Part shown: positions 8,364 through 16,397 of the stretch, piece after piece
Layout of the letters: each line of letters starts with the position of its first letter
How positions within the stretch are numbered: position 1 is the first letter of the stretch
NCBI GenBank assembly: GCA_963780795.1
Contig: CAWADH010000005.1
Span: 124,001 to 188,000, forward strand
Direction: 5' to 3'
DNA from: DATJGR01 sp963780795
GTDB taxonomy: Bacteria > Pseudomonadota > Gammaproteobacteria > Pseudomonadales > Azotimanducaceae
DNA: 64,000 nt
Translations under genes and position numbers: made by a program
The notes under the pieces: model-generated
Database searches by the model: none
The model's input: only the letters and a program-made list of their open reading frames with translations
Told to the model about the DNA's origin: nothing

Positions 8364-8426
8364 TTGACAGAAAGGCGACGGCGGCCTAGAAAGTATTTCC
8401 TGTCAAGACAGGATCTGCTTTCTAGG
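8364..8426 (+). promoter_or_regulatory. arsR promoter with nested palindromic operator
   Basis: A TTGACA -35 box at 8364-8369 is followed 17 nt later by TAGAAA (8387-8392) as a possible -10. On the -10 lies a perfect two-level palindrome: outer arms CCTAGAAAG (8385-8393) and CTTTCTAGG (8418-8426), inner arms CCTGTC (8399-8404) and GACAGG (8407-8412), all sharing one centre at 8405.5. Such a site fits a dimeric ArsR-type repressor encoded just downstream. The right outer arm also overlaps the AGGAG ribosome site, so an mRNA hairpin could matter too. Operator identity is inference. Confidence 0.7.
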
Positions 8427-8457
8427 AGCCGCGATCATCGCAAAGAGATCCGACAAG

Positions 8458-9057
8458 GTGCCTCGCGACCGTCCGCTGCCGGCGGTACACACGGTTCGAG
8501 ACGTCGACGCGTTGCGCGCGCTGAGTCATCCGGCGCGCGTCGAATTGCTGGAACGGTTGCGAGAACCGGCGTCCGCCGCCGAAGTGGCGCGGCAACTCGG
8601 GCAGCCCCGCCAGCGCGTCAACTATCACTTGAAGGCGCTCGACGAAGCCGGTCTCGTCGAGAAAGTGGGTACGCGTCGGAACGGCAACTTCATCGAGTCG
8701 TTGTATCGCGCCACGGCGAGCGCATTCGTCGTCGCGCCGGAGGTTGCTTGGTCGGACCCCCGGCGCATCACTGCCCTGCGACGCGACCATTCGCTGAATG
8801 CGCTAGTGGAAATCGGCGCGCGCCTGCAGCACGACGCCGCCGCGCTGCTCGATCACGCTGCATTCGGCGATCGCAAGATCGCGAGCGCAACCGTTGCCGC
8901 GGAAACGCACTTCGCGAGCGATGAAGACCGCGCGGCGTTCATGCGCGAGTACCTCGAAGCAACCCGCGCGCTGATCGAAAAATACGGTGGCCGCCGCGGC
9001 GCCGCCTATCGCGTCGTGCTCGCCGTACACCCAAGGATCGAGGAGGCAACATCATGA
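8458..9057 (+). CDS. ArsR-family winged-helix transcriptional regulator
   Basis: 199 aa. The winged helix-turn-helix occupies about residues 10-90: ALRALSHPARVELLERL, then ASAAEVARQLGQPRQRVNYHLKALDEAGLVEKVGTR with recognition helix RQRVNYHLKAL. No metal-binding ELCV box is present, so it is not an arsenite sensor; it belongs to the branch that partners START-domain proteins. The GTG at 8458 is the only ordinary start, but the best ribosome site (AGGAG at 8424-8428) is placed for ATC codons at 8434/8437, so the true N-terminus is uncertain. It overlaps the next gene by ATGA. Probably autoregulated at the palindrome upstream. Confidence 0.85.
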   Translation: MPRDRPLPAVHTVRDVDALRALSHPARVELLERLREPASAAEVARQLGQPRQRVNYHLKALDEAGLVEKVGTRRNGNFIESLYRATASAFVVAPEVAWSDPRRITALRRDHSLNALVEIGARLQHDAAALLDHAAFGDRKIASATVAAETHFASDEDRAAFMREYLEATRALIEKYGGRRGAAYRVVLAVHPRIEEATS

Positions 9058-9728
9058 GCGGAAAGTGGGAGCGTACGTTCGAGGTGAGCGTGCCGGTGGA
9101 GCGCGTGTGGGAAGCGTTCACGCGCATCGGGCCGCCTCCTTCCGGAGCGCGCGTCGACCCCAACGCCTCCGTAAAGCCGCAGATCATCGAGTTCCAACCG
9201 ATGAAACGGTTGCGCTGGTCTGCAGAGGGCGGCCAACTGCCGGAACGCTCGGAGATCACAGTGGTTTTCGAATCGACGGAATCCGGCAGCCGCTTCACCG
9301 TCACGCGCTTCGGCTTCGGTGAAGGCGAAGACGCGGACGTGTTCTCCGAATCGAACGGCCTCGGTTGGGAAGGCGGCTTGATGGACATCGTGTTCGCACT
9401 CGAAACCGGCGTTGCGGTTAACCGGCACTACTATGGCGCGTACGACGCCTGTACCGGTGTGATGTTCGCGCAACGCGATTGGGGGCTCGAAGTACTGAAG
9501 GTGCTGCCCGGAACGTTCGGTGCGGAAGCGGGTCTTGTGCGCGGCGACCGCCTGGTGCGCATGGACGGCGCGGCAATCTTCAACCGCGCGAACGTGTGGA
9601 CGCTGCTTGAAGCGCATGCGCCGGGCGACGATCTGTCGGTGGAGTTCGTTCGCGGCAGTTCGCTGCAGCGCGCAAGCGGCCGGCTGTCGTCGCAGCGCGT
9701 GGCGGGAATGGGTGCGATCGGCGAGTAA
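9054..9728 (+). CDS. START/SRPBCC (AHSA1-like) domain fused to a PDZ domain
   Basis: 224 aa. Residues 1-145 resemble the AHSA1/SRPBCC ligand-binding fold (KWERTFEVSVPVERVWEAFT at the start, later PMKRLRWSAEGG and SRFTVTRFGFGEGE). Residues about 148-215 read as a PDZ domain: GLEVLKVLPGTFGAEAGLVRGDRLVRMDG followed by ANVWTLLEAHAPGDDLSVEFVRG. ArsR plus AHSA1 pairs are common, the PDZ appendix is not. It may tie the ligand-binding domain to a protein C-terminus. Overlaps arsR by ATGA, so the two are translationally coupled. Function unknown. Confidence 0.75.
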   Translation: MSGKWERTFEVSVPVERVWEAFTRIGPPPSGARVDPNASVKPQIIEFQPMKRLRWSAEGGQLPERSEITVVFESTESGSRFTVTRFGFGEGEDADVFSESNGLGWEGGLMDIVFALETGVAVNRHYYGAYDACTGVMFAQRDWGLEVLKVLPGTFGAEAGLVRGDRLVRMDGAAIFNRANVWTLLEAHAPGDDLSVEFVRGSSLQRASGRLSSQRVAGMGAIGE

Positions 9729-9752
9729 AGACTTCGAATCGAACTTGGGACT

Positions 9753-10652
9753 CTATCGATCGATGTCGCGTACCGCCGCTATGAGCTGCTCGCGTGCCCA
9801 TACGCTTGCGGGGTCGCGATCGGTGTCGCGTCGCCAATAGAGATTCAGCACCAGCGTCAATCCGTTCAGCGGCAGCCCCAGGATTTCGACGTCGTGCAAT
9901 CGCGCCAACGATCGCGGCACGATCAGCGCAAAGTCGGTCGTTTCGACGACGTGGAAGGCTGCAGCGTAGTGCGGAAACCGCATCACCGGCCGCAGCCGCT
10001 CACCGGACTTGTTGAGCGCCAGGTCGACTACCGTGCGTCCGCCGCGGCGCCGCGACACCGCAACGTGATCGAGTGCCAGCAGGCGCGGCAGCGTCATGCG
10101 CTTGCGGCCGTGCGGATGGCCGCGCCGCAATACGCACACGTAGGGATCCTCGATGAAGGGCTGGCTTTCGAGATCCGCTTGCGCCAGCGCGGGAATGTCG
10201 ACGGCGAGGTCGACGCGCCGCGCGGCGAGTTCGATCGGTACGGCAGCACGGTCGATCTGGTGGAAGAAGAAGCGAACGCGCGGCGCCTTTGTCGCGAGTT
10301 CGCGTGCGAGCCTCGGCGCGAGCGCGGAAGTCGCCACATCGCCAGCGGCGACGTTGAACGCGCGTTCGGAGCTGCGAGGTTCGAACCCCTGCCCGCGATC
10401 GAGCCCGGAACGCAACCGCGTCATCGCGTCGCGCACCGGACCGATCAGCTGTTCGGCTTCGTGCGTCGGCGTCATGCCGCGGCCGGACCGGATGAAGAGC
10501 GGATCGCCGAAGGCGCGGCGCAACCGCACCAGCGCATTGCTGAGAGCCGGTTGCGTCACGTGCAGCACTTCGCTCGCGCGCGTCAGGCTGCGTTCGGTGT
10601 AGATCGCCTCGAAGATCGGCAGCAGATTCAGGTCGATGCCGCGCAGGTTCAT
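9753..10652 (-). CDS. LysR-family transcriptional regulator
   Basis: 299 aa. The N-terminal helix-turn-helix is typical (LRGIDLNLLPIFEAIYTERSLTRASEVLHVTQPALSNALVRLRRAF) and is followed by the periplasmic-binding-like effector domain. The NodD/SyrM/LeuO-like branch is suggested by GIDLNLL and DPLFIRSGRGMTPT. ATG 10652 is chosen; a longer frame to 10736 has no family support before this methionine. It is divergent to the acyl-CoA dehydrogenase, 109 nt apart, the classic arrangement for a LysR target. The gap holds TGAT-N7-ATCA at 10670-10684, a possible binding site. Confidence 0.88.
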   Translation of the reverse strand: MNLRGIDLNLLPIFEAIYTERSLTRASEVLHVTQPALSNALVRLRRAFGDPLFIRSGRGMTPTHEAEQLIGPVRDAMTRLRSGLDRGQGFEPRSSERAFNVAAGDVATSALAPRLARELATKAPRVRFFFHQIDRAAVPIELAARRVDLAVDIPALAQADLESQPFIEDPYVCVLRRGHPHGRKRMTLPRLLALDHVAVSRRRGGRTVVDLALNKSGERLRPVMRFPHYAAAFHVVETTDFALIVPRSLARLHDVEILGLPLNGLTLVLNLYWRRDTDRDPASVWAREQLIAAVRDIDR

Positions 10653-10761
10653 GCCGGTATCACCAACAATGATGTTCCAGATCAGGAAAATGAATTTGGC
10701 TGATGAAGGGCCTTTACCGCAAGATAGGTCGTCCAAACGTCAGAGAAGAGAGGGAGGATTC

Positions 10762-11997
10762 ATGGCTATCGATTTCGCGATACCCGCCGAAGCACAGGCG
10801 CTGCGCAAGCGCATCCGCGCGTGGGTGCACGACGAATGCATGCCCGCAGAGAAGCGGCTGATCGCCGGCGAAGACTACAAGAAGGTGCTCGGCGAATTGC
10901 GCAAGAAAGCGCGTGCACAAGGCCTCTGGTGTCCGTTCATTCCGAAGGAATACGGCGGCATGGGGCTCGGCCCGCTCGCCAACGCGCTGGTGCAGATGGA
11001 ACTCGGCGAGAGTTATCTCGGCGCGCTGTCGATGAACACGCAAGGTCCCGACGACGCGACGATGATGACGCTGCTCGAGCACGGCACGCCGCATCAGAAA
11101 GAGAAATTCCTGAAGCCGCTGCTGAACGGCGACAAGCGCATCTGCTATTCGATGACGGAGAAAGCGGCAGGCGCCGACGCCACCGGCATGCAGACCCGCG
11201 CCGAGCGCAAAGGCAACGATTCCTACGTGCTGAACGGCGAGAAGTGGTTCTCTTCGGCTGCAAGCGTTGCCGACATCGCACTGGTGATGGCGAAGACCGA
11301 TCCGGATGCGCCGCGTCACAAGCAGTTCTCGACGTTCCTCGTCGAGTTGCCGAACCCCGGCTACAAGATCAAGCGCGACATTCCGACGATGGCGATGGAA
11401 GGTCCCCTGTCGCACATCCTCGGCGGCGGCCACTCCGAAGTGGAGATCAACAACCTGGAGATTCCCGCGGAAAACCTGCTCGGCGGCGAAGGTAACGGTT
11501 TCAACATGGGGCAGCACCGGCTCGCCTACGGACGCCTGCGCCACGGCATGCACAACGTTGCGATGGCGCAGCGCGCGCTCGACATGGCCACCGCGCACGT
11601 GACGAATCGCACGACGTTCGGCAAGAAGCTCGACGAGCGGCAGGCGGTGCAGTTCATGCTCGCCGAATGCGCAAGCCAGCTGTACATCGCGCGGCTGATG
11701 CTGATGCACATTGCGTACAAGGCCGAGAACAAGATGGACATCCGGCAGGAAAACGGCATCGCCAAGGTGTTCCTCGCGAACATGGTGCACCACGTGGTCG
11801 ACACCGCGATCCAGTTACACGGCGCGCTCGGCTATTCGCGCGACACGCCGCTCGCTGCCTGGTACACGCACATCCGCTCGCAACGCCTCGTCGACGGACC
11901 GGACGAAGTGCATCGCTGGACCACCGGCCGCAACGTCATCAAGGCGTTCAAGGCGACGGGTACCACGGCCGGCGCCTGCGGCGGCGATCTGCTGTAG
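10762..11997 (+). CDS. Acyl-CoA dehydrogenase
   Basis: 411 aa, usual for FAD-dependent acyl-CoA dehydrogenases that make the alpha-beta double bond of a CoA thioester and pass electrons to ETF. Signatures: GLWCPFIPKEYGGMGLGPL, the FAD/substrate loop CYSMTEKAAGADATGMQTRA, and the C-terminal QLHGALGYSRDTPLAAWYTHIRS; family ACAD10/11-like features include FGKKLDERQAVQFMLAECASQ. ATG 10762 has GGGAGG 5 nt before it, much better than the upstream in-frame ATG at 10636, which would overlap the LysR start. Probably regulated by the divergent LysR protein. Substrate unknown. Confidence 0.9.
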   Translation: MAIDFAIPAEAQALRKRIRAWVHDECMPAEKRLIAGEDYKKVLGELRKKARAQGLWCPFIPKEYGGMGLGPLANALVQMELGESYLGALSMNTQGPDDATMMTLLEHGTPHQKEKFLKPLLNGDKRICYSMTEKAAGADATGMQTRAERKGNDSYVLNGEKWFSSAASVADIALVMAKTDPDAPRHKQFSTFLVELPNPGYKIKRDIPTMAMEGPLSHILGGGHSEVEINNLEIPAENLLGGEGNGFNMGQHRLAYGRLRHGMHNVAMAQRALDMATAHVTNRTTFGKKLDERQAVQFMLAECASQLYIARLMLMHIAYKAENKMDIRQENGIAKVFLANMVHHVVDTAIQLHGALGYSRDTPLAAWYTHIRSQRLVDGPDEVHRWTTGRNVIKAFKATGTTAGACGGDLL

Positions 11998-12119
11998 CGG
12001 TCGATAACGCCCGCGACCCGTCGCGCCCCGGCCGGCGGGTCAGCTGCGTCCAACACATCCCTTGTCATGCGGCGGCGCGCCGCCGCATTCTCACGGCTCT
12101 GGGCAAGGGAGCATCGACC

Positions 12120-12431
12120 ATGATTCGAAAGTGTCTGCTCGTGGTGCTGGCGTTGGCGTCGTCGTCCGCGTTCGCGTGTCGGTCCAACTCGGAATGCGAA
12201 ATCGGCTGGCAGTGCCTGGTGCAGCTGGGTCAGACCGAGGGCACCTGTACCAGCATCAGAAAAGCCGGCCATGCCGACGACGGCGGTCTGTCGCACGATC
12301 CCGCAAAATCCAACGTAGTCAGCTGCGAAGTCGATCTGGACTGCGGACCGATGAACAAGTGTTTGCGCTCGCCGGGTAAGGTGACCGGCACCTGCGCCGG
12401 TTCGAGCGGCGGCATTCACGTAGGGCCTTAG
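12120..12431 (+). CDS. Secreted cysteine-rich protein with two four-Cys repeats
   Basis: 103 aa with a signal peptide (MIRKCLLVVLALASSSAFA). The mature part carries two matching units, each C-x5-C-x5-C-x10-C: CRSNSECEIGWQC...GTC and CEVDLDCGPMNKC...GTC, joined by a Gly/Asp-rich linker. Spacing resembles the Dickkopf-N type small disulfide modules often found in exported bacterial proteins. It would fold by disulfide bonds in the periplasm or outside. The ATG has AAGGGAG upstream. No function is known. Confidence 0.7.
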   Translation: MIRKCLLVVLALASSSAFACRSNSECEIGWQCLVQLGQTEGTCTSIRKAGHADDGGLSHDPAKSNVVSCEVDLDCGPMNKCLRSPGKVTGTCAGSSGGIHVGP

Positions 12432-12468
12432 TCGGCGTCGCGCTGCATGACATTGGGGAGGCAAGTCG

Positions 12469-13005
12469 ATGACTCTGCAGGACCTCGGCGATCTCGGCGA
12501 TCTGATCGGCGGAATCGCGGTCGTCATCACCTTGATCTATCTGGCCGTGCAGGTCCGCCAGAACACGGCGCTCATCACGGCACAAACCGTGCAGGCGTCG
12601 GTCGACGCTACGCAACGCGTGCTGCTGTTCCGCGCCGAGAACGCGCCTCTGCGCGCCGTGATACGCAAGGCGCGGAATAACGAAGATCTGACTGCCGACG
12701 ACACTGAGGTGCTCGCGAGCTATCTGCAGGCGTCGTTCATGAATTTCCAGGCGCGCCTGCAGCACCACACACGCGGCGTGTTCGATCGTTCCATCAACGA
12801 ATCATACGAACTGATCCTCGAAGACTATCTGCAGCAGCCGTACGTGCGGCGCTGGTGGCACTACGCCAAACCGCTGTTCGGCGCGGCCTTTCGCCACCAC
12901 TGCGACCACATCATTGCGGCACTCGCGGGTGGCGCCGCACCGCCGGTGGCCGACTGGACCGCGGCCGTGGGTTTTCGCGATCCGACCGCGCCGCCTCCGC
13001 CTTGA
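12469..13005 (+). CDS. Membrane-anchored protein of unknown function (paralogue of 25491-25994)
   Basis: 178 aa. One N-terminal membrane segment (LGDLIGGIAVVITLIYLAVQV) is followed by RQNTALITAQTVQASVDATQR and a helical cytoplasmic or periplasmic domain with aromatic-rich YELILEDYLQQPYVRRWWHYAKP. The N-terminal pattern G-x-IAV-x-TL-x-YLAVQVR is shared with the gene at 25491-25994, which marks them as one widespread family of unknown function. GGGAGG lies 8 nt before the ATG. It follows the Cys-rich protein by 37 nt and may be co-transcribed. Confidence 0.65.
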   Translation: MTLQDLGDLGDLIGGIAVVITLIYLAVQVRQNTALITAQTVQASVDATQRVLLFRAENAPLRAVIRKARNNEDLTADDTEVLASYLQASFMNFQARLQHHTRGVFDRSINESYELILEDYLQQPYVRRWWHYAKPLFGAAFRHHCDHIIAALAGGAAPPVADWTAAVGFRDPTAPPPP

Positions 13006-13028
13006 GATCCCGCTGACGCCCTCCTGCC

Positions 13029-14660
13029 TCAGCCCGCGAATCTGCGCGCCGGGACCAGTTCCGGTCGCGGTGAACCCGCGACGCACTGCTCGATCAACGC
13101 CGCGTAAAGCGTCCGCGCTCGCGCCAGGTCCTGCGACAACTCCGCGGCGCGCGCTGCGCCATAAAGACTGTTGAACCGGTTCGGCGCGGCCCGCAGCGAG
13201 ACCTCGTATGCCGCCAGCGCTTCCGCCGGCCGGTTCATTTCCAGCAGCATGTCGCCGAGCAGTTCGCGCGCCGGCAACGGCGGCCCCGGCGTAACCGGGT
13301 GCTTGCCGGTGCGCTCCTCGAGTTCCGCCGCGGCGCGCGCAACGTCGAGCGCTTCGTCCTTGCGCCCTTCGGCGAAGGTCAACCACGCCGTTGCCGCCAG
13401 CCGCGACGACTCGACCTGCTTCGCCCAGTCGTATGGACCCGGAATCGGCGACGCCTGCAGGCCGGCGTGAATCGCTTCGAGTCTGCTCAACGCCGAACGG
13501 GCGCCATCGATGTCGCCGATGTGCGCCGCGCCGAGCGCCTGCGCGAAATACGTCGTGGCCTGCGCATACGGAAAACTCGTCCACGGCAGCGTCGCCGACG
13601 AAGGTTCGAGCTGCACCGCGGCTTTCCAGTCGCGACGCTCCAACGCGAAGCGCGCGGGAATTGCGGCCAGCGCATAACCCGCCTGGAACGCGGGATCGTC
13701 GAACGTCTTCGCTGCGGCCGCTTCCGCGATCACTTGTCGCGCCGCAACTTCGTCGCCGATCTGCAGATATGCGTATTCGAGATAGTCGAGCGCGTGCAGC
13801 GTATCCACCGACGCGGCGCCCGGGTGCCGTTGCGCGACGAGGCGCCGGCCCGACTCCGCCGAGGCAAGGTTCGACGCGATCGAATCCTGCCACAGCCCAA
13901 GGCGCGTGAAGATGTGCGACGGCATGTGCAACGCGTGCGGAGAATCGGGCGCGATCTTCGAGTACGCACGCGCCGCGGGAAGCGCATCTGCGGCGAGCTG
14001 CGGATAGTCGAACGAATGAATCATGTAGTGCGCGATACCGGGATGTTTTGGCTCGAGCGGCAGCAAACCGTTCAGTATCGCGGCCGCCTTCTTCTGGTTC
14101 GCGAACGTCGCGTCGTCCGCCGGCGCGGTGCCGAGCAGCGACAACGCGTAGAAAATCTCTGCTTCGTGATCGTCGCTGAGCTGGTCGGACAATCGCATCA
14201 TCGCGTCGCTGTAGGCTTTCGCCCGCGTGCGATGGTCGAGCCGGTCGGCGTCGCGATAGAAAGCGGCGATCGCGTCGATGTAGCCGCGTTCCCTGTCAGT
14301 GTTTGAGTCGAGCGCCGTTGCCCGCGTTGCGGCCGCTGCACCGGCGGCGAGTTCCTGCGCATTCGGCGGCGCCCAGATCGGGTGATACCACGTCATCGCG
14401 ATGCCCCAGTACGCCATTGCGCACGTCGGATCTTTCGCAGCCACCGCTTCGAACGCGCGCCGCGCTTCCTCGTAACCGAACGAATGCAGCAGCGCGACCG
14501 CGCGCGAGAACTCGGCGTCCACGGCGCGGCAGGACGTCGGGAAGTGGACTTCTCCGAGCGTTTCCGACTGCGCGTGCGAATGTTCGTGTTCCTGCGCCGG
14601 CGCGAGCGGCGCGAGCAGCAGGAAGGTTGCGTATCCAATCAGATGGATGGAGCGTTTCAT
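13029..14660 (-). CDS. Exported tetratricopeptide-repeat protein
   Basis: 543 aa. A signal peptide (MKRSIHLIGYATFLLLAPLAPAQ) is followed by a His-rich patch EHEHSHAQ, then TPR-like helices: LLHSFGYEEARRAFEAVAAKDPTCAMAYWGIAMTW near the start, further repeats in the middle and DMLLEMNRPAEALAAYEVSLRAAPNRFNSLYGAARAAELSQDL at the end. This is a known periplasmic TPR family of uncertain role; the conserved HYMIHSFDYPQLA and HALHMPSHIFTRLG patches hint at a ligand or metal site. ATG 14660 has GGAGG 6 nt upstream. Divergent to the first HpaB gene. Confidence 0.75.
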   Translation of the reverse strand: MKRSIHLIGYATFLLLAPLAPAQEHEHSHAQSETLGEVHFPTSCRAVDAEFSRAVALLHSFGYEEARRAFEAVAAKDPTCAMAYWGIAMTWYHPIWAPPNAQELAAGAAAATRATALDSNTDRERGYIDAIAAFYRDADRLDHRTRAKAYSDAMMRLSDQLSDDHEAEIFYALSLLGTAPADDATFANQKKAAAILNGLLPLEPKHPGIAHYMIHSFDYPQLAADALPAARAYSKIAPDSPHALHMPSHIFTRLGLWQDSIASNLASAESGRRLVAQRHPGAASVDTLHALDYLEYAYLQIGDEVAARQVIAEAAAAKTFDDPAFQAGYALAAIPARFALERRDWKAAVQLEPSSATLPWTSFPYAQATTYFAQALGAAHIGDIDGARSALSRLEAIHAGLQASPIPGPYDWAKQVESSRLAATAWLTFAEGRKDEALDVARAAAELEERTGKHPVTPGPPLPARELLGDMLLEMNRPAEALAAYEVSLRAAPNRFNSLYGAARAAELSQDLARARTLYAALIEQCVAGSPRPELVPARRFAG

Positions 14661-14768
14661 CGGAACCTCCGGCATCGCTCTTGTCGGCCTGGAACGAACG
14701 TCACGTTTGACGCGACATCGTCGGCTGTAGCAGGCTCAAACGTCTACCTCGGAGGAGGAGCGCTCACG

Positions 14769-16190
14769 ATGCCGATGATGACCGGCGCGCAATACAAGGA
14801 GTCGCTGAAAGACGGCCGGCTGACCTACATCGACGGCGATCAGGTCAGCGATCCCGCGAATCACCCGCTGCTGAAGACCGCCGTCGACGTGGCCGCGCGC
14901 GTGTACGACAGCTTCTATTCGGCGGACCCTGGCGCGTCCAATCCCGCGTACATCATTCCGCGCTCGATCGACGAATATCGCGATCGTGCACACCGGCTGT
15001 CGCAGGGTGTCACCGACATGACGCTCGGCACCACCGGCGTCACGCTGCTCGCGCTGACATCGGCCGCGGCGAAACTCGGTGAGGTGAACCCCGCGTACAG
15101 CGAGCGCATCTATGCGTACGTCGAGTACTGCAGGAAGCACGACCTGCGCTGCGCGGAAGTGATCACCGATTCGAAAGGCCACCGCAAGAAGCGGCCGAAC
15201 AAACAGTCCGATCCCGATTTCTACGTGCACGTCGTAGACCGAAACGCCGACGGCGTGTTCATCACCGGCGCCAAGATGCACATCAGTGCGTCATCGATCG
15301 AACACGAACTCGTGATCATGCCGACGAAGGCGATGTATCCGGGCGAAGAAGACTATGCGATCGCCTGCGCGGTGCCGGTGAACGCGCGCGGCGTATCGAT
15401 CATCGACATGACGTACGCGCCGCGCGCCGAAGACGTGCGCCACTACCCGGTGAGCGGCAAAGTGAACTGTCCGGAAGGTTTCGTCGTCTTCGACAACGTG
15501 TTCGTGCCCAACGAGCGCGTGTTTCTAGACGGCGAAACCGCACACGCCGCCACCTTAGCGCACTCGTTGGGGCTGTGGGAGCGCGCGGCCGGGCTCGGCG
15601 ATGCCGGCGAATCGGCCGATCGCGAAGTCGGGATGGCCGCCCTGCTCGCCGAGGCAAATGGCATGGCGGAGGATCCGCGCATCAAGGATCAGCTCGCTTC
15701 GCTCGTGGTCTACGCGACGATGTGCCGCGCGGCCGGCGAAGCGGCGATGGTGAACGCCACCAAGACGGAAGACGGCAACATGCTGCCGTCGCCGCTGTTC
15801 GTCAGCGCGTTGAAGTATTTCAAATCGGAATTCCGCGCGCGGCTGCTCGACATCCAGCACGACATCGCCGGCGACCTGCTGGTGAACGCACCGACCGTCG
15901 GCGACTTCCAACATCCGGATCTGCACGCCGCGCTCGGCGAAGCGTTCTCGGTGCCTGGATTCACCGCGGAAGACCGGCTGCGGCTGTTCCACTACGTGCG
16001 CGATACGACAGCCGACGCGTACGGCGGTTGGGCGTTCGTTACCGGACAACTCGCCGGCGGCGGCCAGCACGCGCAGCGCATCGTGACGATGCGCCAATAC
16101 AACATGGAACACGCGAAGAAGATCGCACGGCGCGCCGTCGGCATCGGCGAATTCCGCAAATCGGGCGACGAGAACTGGAAGCCGCTCTGA
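14769..16190 (+). CDS. HpaB-type 4-hydroxyphenylacetate 3-hydroxylase family protein, copy 1
   Basis: 473 aa, the standard length of HpaB/4-hydroxybutyryl-CoA dehydratase fold proteins. The start MMTGAQYKESLKDGR is the family hallmark, as are HYPVSGKVNCPEGFVVFDNVFVPNERVFLDGE and DTTADAYGGW. The four iron-sulphur ligands of 4-hydroxybutyryl-CoA dehydratase are not visible (the region ALTSAAAKLGE has no Cys), so a reduced-flavin monooxygenase is the better reading. No HpaC flavin reductase gene is nearby. ATG 14769 is preceded by GGAGGAG; ATG 14775 is an alternative. Probably one transcript with copy 2. Confidence 0.8.
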   Translation: MPMMTGAQYKESLKDGRLTYIDGDQVSDPANHPLLKTAVDVAARVYDSFYSADPGASNPAYIIPRSIDEYRDRAHRLSQGVTDMTLGTTGVTLLALTSAAAKLGEVNPAYSERIYAYVEYCRKHDLRCAEVITDSKGHRKKRPNKQSDPDFYVHVVDRNADGVFITGAKMHISASSIEHELVIMPTKAMYPGEEDYAIACAVPVNARGVSIIDMTYAPRAEDVRHYPVSGKVNCPEGFVVFDNVFVPNERVFLDGETAHAATLAHSLGLWERAAGLGDAGESADREVGMAALLAEANGMAEDPRIKDQLASLVVYATMCRAAGEAAMVNATKTEDGNMLPSPLFVSALKYFKSEFRARLLDIQHDIAGDLLVNAPTVGDFQHPDLHAALGEAFSVPGFTAEDRLRLFHYVRDTTADAYGGWAFVTGQLAGGGQHAQRIVTMRQYNMEHAKKIARRAVGIGEFRKSGDENWKPL

Positions 16191-16238
16191 CGCTCGGCGA
16201 CGCTGCTCCACGAACCACATAGGGAGGACTCGACAGCC

Positions 16239-16397
16239 ATGGTGATGCTCACCGGTGACCAGTATCGCGGCTCGCGGACGCGCACCCACCGTTCACACCG
16301 TACGAGGGGTTAGGCGATGGTGATGCTCACGGGCGATCAATATCGCGCGTCCCGGACGCGCACCCACCGTTCACACCGCACGAGGGGTTAGGCGATG
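16239..16397 (+). repeat. 78-bp tandem repeat of an hpaB start region (two mini-ORFs plus the real start)
   Basis: ATG codons at 16239, 16317 and 16395 are spaced exactly 78 bp. Each unit carries the opening codons MVMLTGDQYR, then in the first two units an Arg-rich tail ending HRTRG and TAG, then the ribosome site GAGGGG-TTAGGCG for the next ATG. Units 1 and 2 are thus two 24-codon mini-ORFs (16239-16313 and 16317-16391); unit 3 continues into the 472-aa enzyme. All three ATGs share one frame. Unit 1 differs from units 2-3 in the first 12 codons mainly at synonymous positions, while the tail is nearly identical. Confidence 0.9.

Noticed and set aside
12015..12041. Stem GACCCG/CGGGTC behind the acyl-CoA dehydrogenase
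   Set aside because: Six-base-pair stem with a 15-nt loop and no T-run; too weak to call a terminator.
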